This document shows, piece after piece, positions 18,893 to 26,558 of a stretch of DNA of 64,000 nucleotides (within the stretch, counting starts at the first letter, position 1; the number at the start of each line of letters is the position of its first letter). The DNA is from Acidiphilium sp. PA (lineage in GTDB: Bacteria; Pseudomonadota; Alphaproteobacteria; Acetobacterales; Acetobacteraceae). The notes below the pieces were generated by a model. That model ran no database searches. It saw nothing but the letters and a program-made list of their open reading frames with translations, and was not told where the DNA came from. The stretch covers positions 124,001 through 188,000 of the forward strand of contig NZ_JAIMBY010000004.1 in the NCBI RefSeq assembly GCF_026191915.1. Reading direction: 5' to 3'. A program made the position numbers and the translations under genes.

Positions 18893-18926
18893 ACCCCCGG
18901 AACACCGATTCCGGGGGTTTATTTTT
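18893..18926 (+). terminator. Terminator hairpin upstream of pheS (candidate attenuator)
   Basis: ACCCCCGGAA and TTCCGGGGGT form a perfect 10-bp stem with a 6-nt loop, followed by a T-rich run to 18926. It lies 170 nt before the pheS start and oriented towards it, with no other plus-strand gene upstream for which it could be the end. Confidence 0.75.
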
Positions 18927-19097
18927 GGGGAAAGGCCGGCGTTTCCGGCGCCGCAGGGCCAGTCGGCGCATTTGCCCTGCCCGGGTCTTGATTGAACAAG
19001 GGAAGACCTGCGTGCCGACCGCGGCTTGATCGCGCCGCATGGTCTTTTGCCCCGCCATTGCTTGACATTTCGAGCGCGGCACGCTCCCTGCCCGGCC

Positions 19098-20168
19098 ATG
19101 TCCAATGATATCACAACGATCGAACTCCACGCCCGCGCCGCCATCGACGCCGCCGGCGACCCTGCGGCGCTCGATGCCGTCCGCGTTGCCCTGCTGGGCA
19201 AGACCGGCCAGGTTACCGCGTTGCTGAAATCCCTGGGTGGCATGGATGCCGAACTTCGCAAGAGTTTCGGCGCTGCGGTCAACGCGTTGAAAAACGCATT
19301 GGCCCAGGCGATCGAGCAGCGGCGCGTGGAGCTCGACGCGGCGGCCCTCACGGCGCGGTTGGGCGCGGAGCGGATCGATATCACCCTGCCGGCCCGGCCC
19401 GTGCTGCGCGGCTCGATCCACCCGCTGTCGCGGACCATGGAGGAACTCACCGCCCTGTTTGGCGCCATGGGCTTCACCGTGAAGGATGGGCCCGACATCG
19501 AGGATGACTGGTACAGTTTCGGTGCGCTGAACATTCCGTCCCATCACCCGGCGCGCGCGATGATGGACACATTCTATCTCAAAGCGGCCGGCCGCAACCG
19601 GCCGATGGTGCTGCGCCCGCATACCTCGACCCTGCAGATCCGCACCATGCTGGAGCAGAAGCCCCCCATCCGCGTCATCGTGCCGGGGCGGACCTATCGG
19701 TCGGATCACGATGCGACGCACAGCCCGATGTTCCATCAATGCGAGGGTCTGGTGATCGACCGCGACATCACGCTTGCGCATCTGAAGGGTTGCCTGGTCG
19801 ATTTCCTGCGGGCCTTTTTCGCGGTCCCCGATCTGAAGGCGCGGTTCCGGTCCAGTTATTTTCCGTTCACCGAACCCTCGATGGAGATCGACATCGCCTG
19901 GGATCGCAAAACCGGCGTGATCGGCGCCGGGTCGGACTGGCTCGAAATTCTGGGCTCGGGCATGGTGCACCCGAACGTGCTGGCCAATTGCGGCATCGAC
20001 CCGCGCGAATACCAGGGCTTCGCGTTCGGCATGGGCGTTGAACGCATCACCATGTTGAAGCACGGGATTGCCGATTTGCGCAGTTTTTACGAGAGCGACA
20101 TCCGCTGGCTGTCACATTACGGCACCTCGCCGCTCGCCCCGGTCACGCTGCATGAGGGAGACGCGTAA
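19098..20168 (+). CDS. pheS: Phenylalanine--tRNA ligase alpha subunit
   Basis: 356 residues from the ATG at 19098. An N-terminal helical arm (residues about 1-90) is followed by the class II catalytic core: the LRPHTSTLQIRTM and RVIVPGRTYRSDHDATHSP motif 2 region, FTEPSMEIDI, and motif 3 GFAFGMGVERITMLKHGI. It forms the alpha2beta2 synthetase with PheT, which starts two bases after its stop codon. A terminator-like hairpin upstream suggests regulation by attenuation. Confidence 0.96.
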   Translation: MSNDITTIELHARAAIDAAGDPAALDAVRVALLGKTGQVTALLKSLGGMDAELRKSFGAAVNALKNALAQAIEQRRVELDAAALTARLGAERIDITLPARPVLRGSIHPLSRTMEELTALFGAMGFTVKDGPDIEDDWYSFGALNIPSHHPARAMMDTFYLKAAGRNRPMVLRPHTSTLQIRTMLEQKPPIRVIVPGRTYRSDHDATHSPMFHQCEGLVIDRDITLAHLKGCLVDFLRAFFAVPDLKARFRSSYFPFTEPSMEIDIAWDRKTGVIGAGSDWLEILGSGMVHPNVLANCGIDPREYQGFAFGMGVERITMLKHGIADLRSFYESDIRWLSHYGTSPLAPVTLHEGDA

Positions 20169-20170
20169 TC

Positions 20171-22651
20171 ATGAAATTCTCGCTCTCCTGGCTGCGGACA
20201 CATCTGACGACCGACGCTTCGTTGGCGCAGATCGCCGACACGCTGAACGATATCGGCCTAGAGGTCGAAGGCATCGAAGATCGCGGCGCAGCGCTCGCCC
20301 CGTTCGTGATCGCCCGCGTGATCGAGGCGGTACCGCACCCGAATGCGGACCGGCTGCGGGTGTGCCGGGTCGATACCGGTTCGGGCGAGGTTGGGGTCGT
20401 GTGCGGCGCGCCGAACGCGCGTACCGGCATGACGACGGTGTTCGCCCCGCCCGGCACCTATATTCCGGGCAGCGGCATCACGCTCAAAATCGGCGAGATC
20501 CGCGGCGTGGCTTCGGCCGGCATGCTGGTTTCGGCGCGGGAAATGGCGCTCGGCGAGGATCATGACGGCATCGTCGATCTGCCGGGCGATGCGCCGGTCG
20601 GCACGCCATACGCCGCCTGGGCGGGACTTGACGATCCGGTGATCGAGATTTCGGTGACACCCAATCGCGGCGATGCGCTGGCGGTGCGCGGCATCGCGCG
20701 CGATCTTGCGGCCGCCGGCCTCGGCACGCTGACGCCGTGGAATGCGCCTGCGATCAACGGTACGGGGGCCAGTGCGATCCGCTGGCAGGACGATTTCACC
20801 GAGGCGTGCCCGTGGATCCTCGGCCGGACCGTGCGCGGCGTGCGCAATGGCGAGAGCCCCGCATGGCTGAAGCAACGCCTCGAATCGGTCGGGCTGCGGC
20901 CGATCAACGCGCTGGCCGACATCACCAATTTCTTCACGATCGACCTCGGCCGTCCGCTGCATGTGTTCGATGCCAACAAGATCAGCGGTGGCGTGCTGAC
21001 AGTGCGGCGCGGCGCGGGCGAGCGGTTTCGCGGCCTGCACGGCAAGGACGTGACCGTTACGGGCGATGATTGCGTGATCGCGGATGAAGCGGGCGTGCAG
21101 TCGCTTGCCGGCATCGTCGGCGGCGCAGCGACCGGGTGCGACGGGACCACAACCGATGTCTTCATCGAATGCGCGCTGTTCGACCGGGTGGCGATTGCGC
21201 TCAGCGGCCAGCGCAGCGGCATTTTTTCCGACGCGCGGCAACGCTTTGAGCGTGGCATCGATGTGTCGTTGCTGCCGGCGGCGCTCGATGCGGCAACCGC
21301 CATGGTGATCGCGCTCTGCGGCGGCGAAGCCTCCGCAGTCACTGAGGCCGGCGCCGAACCTGCGTGGCAGCGGCAGGCCAGCCTTCGATTCGAGCGCCTG
21401 CGGAGCTTTGGCCGGTCGGATGTCACGCCGGATCGGGCGGTCGGGATTCTGGGCGCGCTCGGCTTTACGATCGCCGCGCGGGATGCGGCGGGTGTGACCG
21501 TCGATGTGCCGCCGTGGCGCAATGATATCGCCTCCGCCGGGTTTTCCGCCGGCAGCACGCTCGACCAGCACGCGGATCTGGATCCGGATCAGGCCATGGT
21601 GGTGCGAGAGGGTGCCCGCGCGATCGAACCGGAAGCCGATCTGATCGAGGAAGTGCTGCGGATCGAAGGGCTTGACCGGATCGTACCGGTTTCGCTGCCG
21701 CCGCTCACCACCGTGCCGACGCCATCGCTCACGCCGCGCCAGGCCCGTAGCGTACGCGCCCGGCGTGTGCTCGCCGCGCGCGGCATGGCGGAATGCGTGA
21801 CGTTCAGCTTCGTCGATCGTGCGACCGCCGCGCGGTTCGGCGCGACACCGGATAGCCTGACCGTGGCCAACCCGATCGCTGCCGATCTCGACCAGATGCG
21901 TCCTTCGCCACTCGTCACAATCGCGCGCGCCGCCGCCATGAACGCGGCCCGCGGCTTCGGCGATCTCGCGCTGTTCGAAATCGGGCCGGGATTTCGCAAC
22001 GAAACCCCCGCCGGACAGGACCTGATCGCTGCGGGGCTGCGCTGCGGGGCAACGCCGTTGTCGTGGCTGGCCCCATCCCGCAGTGTTGATGCGTTCGACG
22101 CCAAGGCCGATGCGTTCGCTGTGCTGCAAGATCTCGGCGTGCCGCTCGAGGCGCTGCAGGTCAGCGCGACCGCGCCCGGCCATTACCATCCCGGCCGTGC
22201 CGGCACGATCAAGCAGGGACCCAAAACCACCATCGGCAGCTTCGGCGAACTGCACCCTTCGCTCTGCGCCGCACTCGACCTGCCGGCTGGCAGCGTCGGC
22301 TTCGAGATCGATCTTGGTGCCATTGCCGATCCGAAGCGCCGCCGTAAATCGGCACCCGATATCTCGCCGTTGCAACCGCTACGGCGAGATTTTGCCTTCG
22401 TGCTCGATGCCGGCATCGCCGCTGAAGCCGTGCTGCGGGCGGCGAAAAGTGCGGAACGCGGCCTGATCACCGACGTCACGCTGTTCGACCGCTATGCCGG
22501 CGACAAATTGCCCGCGGGCAAAGTGTCTCTCGCGATCGCCGTGACGCTGCAACCGAAGGACAAGAGCCTGACCGATAGCGAAATCGAGGCGGTTTCAGCC
22601 AAGATCGTCGCTGCCGTCAGCAAGGCAACCAACGCCACCCTGCGCGGGTGA
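20171..22651 (+). CDS. pheT: Phenylalanine--tRNA ligase beta subunit
   Basis: 826 residues. The N-terminal segment (KFSLSWLRTHL) is followed by an EMAP-II-like tRNA-binding domain (about 39-150, HPNADRLRVCRVD). Next come B3/B4 editing domains (LKQRLESVGLRPINALADITNF), B5, and a C-terminal anticodon-binding FDX-ACB domain (about 735-826, LQPLRRDFAFVLD). About 30 residues appear inserted between VPPWRNDI and EADLIEEVLR (roughly residues 455-483) compared with typical bacterial PheT; I believe related Acetobacteraceae share this. It is in an operon with pheS, ATG two bases after its stop. Confidence 0.96.
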   Translation: MKFSLSWLRTHLTTDASLAQIADTLNDIGLEVEGIEDRGAALAPFVIARVIEAVPHPNADRLRVCRVDTGSGEVGVVCGAPNARTGMTTVFAPPGTYIPGSGITLKIGEIRGVASAGMLVSAREMALGEDHDGIVDLPGDAPVGTPYAAWAGLDDPVIEISVTPNRGDALAVRGIARDLAAAGLGTLTPWNAPAINGTGASAIRWQDDFTEACPWILGRTVRGVRNGESPAWLKQRLESVGLRPINALADITNFFTIDLGRPLHVFDANKISGGVLTVRRGAGERFRGLHGKDVTVTGDDCVIADEAGVQSLAGIVGGAATGCDGTTTDVFIECALFDRVAIALSGQRSGIFSDARQRFERGIDVSLLPAALDAATAMVIALCGGEASAVTEAGAEPAWQRQASLRFERLRSFGRSDVTPDRAVGILGALGFTIAARDAAGVTVDVPPWRNDIASAGFSAGSTLDQHADLDPDQAMVVREGARAIEPEADLIEEVLRIEGLDRIVPVSLPPLTTVPTPSLTPRQARSVRARRVLAARGMAECVTFSFVDRATAARFGATPDSLTVANPIAADLDQMRPSPLVTIARAAAMNAARGFGDLALFEIGPGFRNETPAGQDLIAAGLRCGATPLSWLAPSRSVDAFDAKADAFAVLQDLGVPLEALQVSATAPGHYHPGRAGTIKQGPKTTIGSFGELHPSLCAALDLPAGSVGFEIDLGAIADPKRRRKSAPDISPLQPLRRDFAFVLDAGIAAEAVLRAAKSAERGLITDVTLFDRYAGDKLPAGKVSLAIAVTLQPKDKSLTDSEIEAVSAKIVAAVSKATNATLRG

Positions 22652-22674
22652 GATGATACCGCGCATGGCGCTAT

Positions 22675-23103
22675 TTAGCATCGGTCGTCGGGGATCGTAC
22701 CGCGCAGGGATTTGGTACGGCCCCGATGCGTTTTATTGTCGAGGCGTTTGGCCTTCTGGGTTTTCGACACGCGGGTCGGCACGCGGGCGGTCGGGCGGAC
22801 GGCCGCGTCTCTGATCAATGCCAGCAGGCGGTCACGGGCATCGTCGCGGTTGCGCTCCTGCGAGGCAAAGCGTTGCGCGATGATCTGGATGACGCCGTCC
22901 TTGCTCATGCGGCGGCCGGCGATGCTGCGCAGGCGCGCCTTGATGTCGTCGCTGAGGGCGGGTGAGTTCAGCGCATCGAACCGCAGGCGCACGGCGGTTG
23001 CCACCTTGTTGACGTTCTGGCCACCCGGACCGGAGGATGTCGTGAAAACCTCGGAGAGTTCGGAATCGTCCAGTGTGATGCGCGGGGTCACGATGATCGG
23101 CAT
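22675..23103 (-). CDS. arfB: Alternative ribosome-rescue factor ArfB (YaeJ-type peptidyl-tRNA hydrolase)
   Basis: 142 residues. The GGQ motif is at residues 27-29 within SSGPGGQNVNKVATAVRLRFD, and the C-terminal tail is very basic (SKTQKAKRLDNKTHRGRTKSLRG), as required to enter the empty mRNA channel. ArfB releases peptides from ribosomes stalled on non-stop mRNA. The start lies 8 nt after the dnaE stop codon, so it is probably translated from the dnaE transcript. It is convergent with pheT. Confidence 0.93.
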   Translation of the reverse strand: MPIIVTPRITLDDSELSEVFTTSSGPGGQNVNKVATAVRLRFDALNSPALSDDIKARLRSIAGRRMSKDGVIQIIAQRFASQERNRDDARDRLLALIRDAAVRPTARVPTRVSKTQKAKRLDNKTHRGRTKSLRGTIPDDRC

Positions 23104-23111
23104 GGCGGCAA

Positions 23112-26100
23112 TTAGAGTTCGGCGACTTCGGCGACGCCGTGGATCATTTTGACCGCCTGGGCGAGGCGGGGCGAGACGTTGAAGCCGCCGGGCAGCGCGA
23201 TATCGAGCCGGGCGTTGGAACCGATCCGGGGGGAGACGAGGACGCGGCCTTTGCCCCGGCCTTCACGGTCGAGCAGGGCGCGCAGCGAGGCGACGGCTTC
23301 GATGCGTTCGACCACGATGCGGAGACCCGAACCGGCGTCGGCGGCGGCGCGGTCGAGCGGCTCGGCATCCAGCGCGGTGATGCGCAAGCTTTCGCCGTCC
23401 ATCCGCAGTTCGACCGTAACAAGCAGCATGGTGCCTTCGGTGAGCAATTCGCGCGCGGTGGCCAGGACCTCCGAGAAGAAGGTGACCTCGAAGCCGCCGG
23501 CCTGATCGGACAGCATCACCCAGGCCATGCGCGTGCCGCTGCGGGTGGGCCGTTCCTTGCGCCCGACCACGGCGCCGGCGAGTTTGGCGCGGGTGATGCC
23601 GGCGTGGCCGGTTGCGTCGATCCGGTTGGAAGGGATGACGCCAAGGCGTTTGAGCACACCCGCATAGGAATCGAGCGGATGGGCGGTGAGGTGAAAGCCG
23701 ATCGCTTCGGCTTCGAAGCCGAGGCGTTCGAAACCGGGCCAATCGGGCGTGTCGGGCAGGTGCAGCGGCTCGGGCGCCGCACTGCTGCCGAACAGGTTGA
23801 TCTGGCCTGACTGGCGATTGGCGGCTTCGGCCTGGGCGCGGCGGATCAGGGTTTCGGCACCGGCCATGACGCGGGCGCGGTTGGGCTCGAGCTGATCGAA
23901 CGCGCCGGCTTTGGCGAGTTGTTCGATCTGCGCCTTGTTGAGCGATTTGGGTTCGACGCGGGTGGCGAAATCCGCGAGGTCGGTGAACGGGCGATCGGCG
24001 CGGATGCGGGCGACATCGTTCATTGCCCCCTCACCCACCCGCTTGATGGCGGCAAGTGCGTAGCGAATGGCCAGCGTGCCGTCGGGTTGACGTTCCACCG
24101 TGAAATCGGCAGCGGATTTGTTGATGTCGGGCGGGAGTATCGGGATGCCGAGGCGCACGGCGTCCTGTTTCAGGGCGGCGAGTTTCTCATGATTGGTGTG
24201 CGAGAGCGACATGCAGGCGGCGATGAACGCGGCCGGGTGGTTCGCGCGCAGCCATGCGGTTTGGTAGGAAACCAGGGCGTAGGCGGCGGCGTGCGATTTG
24301 TTGAAGCCGTAATCGGCAAACTTCGCCATCAGGTCGAAGACTTCGATGGCTTTCGGTTCATCGACACCCTTGGCCTTGGCGCCTGCGATGAAGGTGGCGC
24401 GATGCTGTTCCATCTCCGAGCGGATCTTTTTGCCCATTGCGCGGCGCAGTGAATCCGCGGCGGCCAGACTGTAGCCGGCCATGCGCTGGGCGATCTGCAT
24501 GACCTGTTCCTGATAGACAATGACGCCATAGGTCTCGCTCAGGATTTCAAAGATCGCCGGATGGGGTGAGTCCCACGCCTGTCCGTGCTTGCTGGCGCAA
24601 TAGGCTGGAATATTCGCCATAGGCCCGGGGCGGTTCAACGCAACGGCGGCGATCAGATCCTCGAACCGGTCCGGGCGCATCTGTTTGAGCACGTCGCGAA
24701 ACCCCTGGGTTTCGAACTGGAACACACCACCCGCCTCCGCACGTGAGAGCATTTCATAGGTTTTGACATCATCGAGCGGGAGGGTTGCGAGGTCGATATC
24801 GGTGCCGAGGCCCCGTAGAAACTTCAATGCGCGGTCAAGAATCGTAAGTGTCGTCAGGCCCAGAAAGTCGAACTTCACGAGGCCGGCGCTCTCGACATAT
24901 TTCATCGAATACTGGGTGATCAGCATATCCGCGCGTGGATCGCGGTAGAGCGGCACTAATTCCGCCAGCGGCCGGTCACCGATCACCACGCCGGCCGCAT
25001 GGGTGCTGGCGTGGCGATACAGGCCTTCGACCTGCAGAGCGATTTCCAGCAGGCGGCGGATGGCGTCGTCGGTGTCGCGCATTTCACGCAACCGGGGTTC
25101 GGATTCGATCGCCTCGGCGAGCGGGATCGGCTTGGCTGGATTGTTCGGCGTGGCTTCGGCAACCTTGTTGACCTGGCCGTAGGGCATGCCGAGCACGCGC
25201 CCGACGTCACGCACCGCCGCACGGGCCTGCAGCTTGCCGAAGGTGATGATCTGGGCGACGCGGTCCGCACCGTATTCGCGTTTGACGTAGTCGATCACTT
25301 CGTCGCGGCGTTCCTGGCAGAAATCGATGTCGAAATCCGGCATCGAGATGCGTTCGGGGTTGAGGAAGCGCTCGAACAGCAAATTGAACGGGATCGGGTC
25401 GATATCGGTGATCAGCAGGCAATAGGCGGCGAGCGAACCCGCACCCGAACCGCGGCCCGGCCCGACGGGAATGCCCTGGGATTTCGCCCATTGGATGAAA
25501 TCCGCCACGATCAGGAAATAGCCGGGAAAGCCCATCTGTTCGATCACGTTGAGCTCGAATTCGAGGCGTTCGCTATAGCGCGCGGTGGTCGCGGCATCGG
25601 CACCGATCGCCGCGAGACGGGCGGCCAGACCTTCACGCGCCATCGCGCGCAGGGTTTCGGCCTCGGTGCTGCCGGGGCGGACTTTCGGGCAGATGGGCAG
25701 CAGCGGTTTGCGCGTGGGCGCGGCGATGGCGCAGCGGCGCGCGATGTGGATGGTATTGTCGCAGGCGTCCGGCAGGTCGGCGAACAGGGTTCGCATGGTT
25801 TTGGCGGGTTTGAACCAATGCTCGGTCGTGACGCGGCGGCGTTCGGCTTCGGACAGCAGACGGCCTTCGGCAATGCAGAGCAGCGCGTCATGCGCTTCGT
25901 GCATGTCCTGCCGGGCAAAGAAACATTCGTTGGTGGCAACGAGCGGGATGCCGGCGGCATCGGCCATGGCGATCAGGCCGGGCTCGATCGCGCGTTCAGT
26001 CGGCAGGCCGTGGCGCTCGAGTTCGACCGCGATGCGGTCGCCGAAGGTTTCAGCCAGGGTGGACAGCAGGGTTTCGGCCTCGGCGCGTTGACCCTCGCCC

Positions 26101-26531
26101 AGCATGCGGCCAAGCGGGCCGAACCGGCCACCGGTGAGCAGGATCAGCCCCTCGTGATGGCGAAGCAGCGCATCCAGGCTGATCTGCGGGCGGTTGCCGG
26201 TTTCGGATTCGAGGAAGCTGGCGGACGAGAGTTTCGAGAGATTGGCGAATCCGGCGGCATCCTTGGCGAGCAGGACCAGGGGGTCCGGCGTCAGCCGGGG
26301 CTGGTCCGCCCGGGTGAGCGAGAGCTGGCAGCCGATGATCGGCTGCACCGATTTCGCCATGCAGGCCTGGGAGAACTCGATTGCGCCGAACAGGTTGGAC
26401 GTATCGGTGATAGCGACCGCCGGCATCGCCTGATCCTGCGCGAGGGCTGCGATTTTATCGGGTTTGATCGCGCCTTCGGACAGGGAATAGGCGGAGTGGA
26501 CACGGAGATGGACGAAATCGGCATGCGGCAT
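23112..26531 (-). CDS. dnaE: DNA polymerase III subunit alpha
   Basis: 1139 residues, normal length for DnaE1. The N-terminal PHP domain begins FVHLRVHSAYSLSEG; the catalytic core has GPGRGSGAGSLAAYCL and PDFDIDFCQERRDEVIDYV with the catalytic aspartates. Further on are the tandem helix-hairpin-helix region and an OB fold (ITRAKLAGAVVGRKERPT). It is the replicative polymerase. Its start lies only 27 nt after the stop of treY, the last gene of the trehalose/glucan operon, and arfB follows 8 nt later. Confidence 0.97.
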   Translation of the reverse strand: MPHADFVHLRVHSAYSLSEGAIKPDKIAALAQDQAMPAVAITDTSNLFGAIEFSQACMAKSVQPIIGCQLSLTRADQPRLTPDPLVLLAKDAAGFANLSKLSSASFLESETGNRPQISLDALLRHHEGLILLTGGRFGPLGRMLGEGQRAEAETLLSTLAETFGDRIAVELERHGLPTERAIEPGLIAMADAAGIPLVATNECFFARQDMHEAHDALLCIAEGRLLSEAERRRVTTEHWFKPAKTMRTLFADLPDACDNTIHIARRCAIAAPTRKPLLPICPKVRPGSTEAETLRAMAREGLAARLAAIGADAATTARYSERLEFELNVIEQMGFPGYFLIVADFIQWAKSQGIPVGPGRGSGAGSLAAYCLLITDIDPIPFNLLFERFLNPERISMPDFDIDFCQERRDEVIDYVKREYGADRVAQIITFGKLQARAAVRDVGRVLGMPYGQVNKVAEATPNNPAKPIPLAEAIESEPRLREMRDTDDAIRRLLEIALQVEGLYRHASTHAAGVVIGDRPLAELVPLYRDPRADMLITQYSMKYVESAGLVKFDFLGLTTLTILDRALKFLRGLGTDIDLATLPLDDVKTYEMLSRAEAGGVFQFETQGFRDVLKQMRPDRFEDLIAAVALNRPGPMANIPAYCASKHGQAWDSPHPAIFEILSETYGVIVYQEQVMQIAQRMAGYSLAAADSLRRAMGKKIRSEMEQHRATFIAGAKAKGVDEPKAIEVFDLMAKFADYGFNKSHAAAYALVSYQTAWLRANHPAAFIAACMSLSHTNHEKLAALKQDAVRLGIPILPPDINKSAADFTVERQPDGTLAIRYALAAIKRVGEGAMNDVARIRADRPFTDLADFATRVEPKSLNKAQIEQLAKAGAFDQLEPNRARVMAGAETLIRRAQAEAANRQSGQINLFGSSAAPEPLHLPDTPDWPGFERLGFEAEAIGFHLTAHPLDSYAGVLKRLGVIPSNRIDATGHAGITRAKLAGAVVGRKERPTRSGTRMAWVMLSDQAGGFEVTFFSEVLATARELLTEGTMLLVTVELRMDGESLRITALDAEPLDRAAADAGSGLRIVVERIEAVASLRALLDREGRGKGRVLVSPRIGSNARLDIALPGGFNVSPRLAQAVKMIHGVAEVAEL

Positions 26532-26558
26532 GCGCGCAGGGTAGCACGATTCGGGGTT

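Noticed and set aside
20258-22375. 705-codon open frame on the minus strand opposite pheT
   Set aside because: It is a shadow of the GC-rich pheT codon bias; the product is Arg/His/Gly-rich and resembles no protein family.
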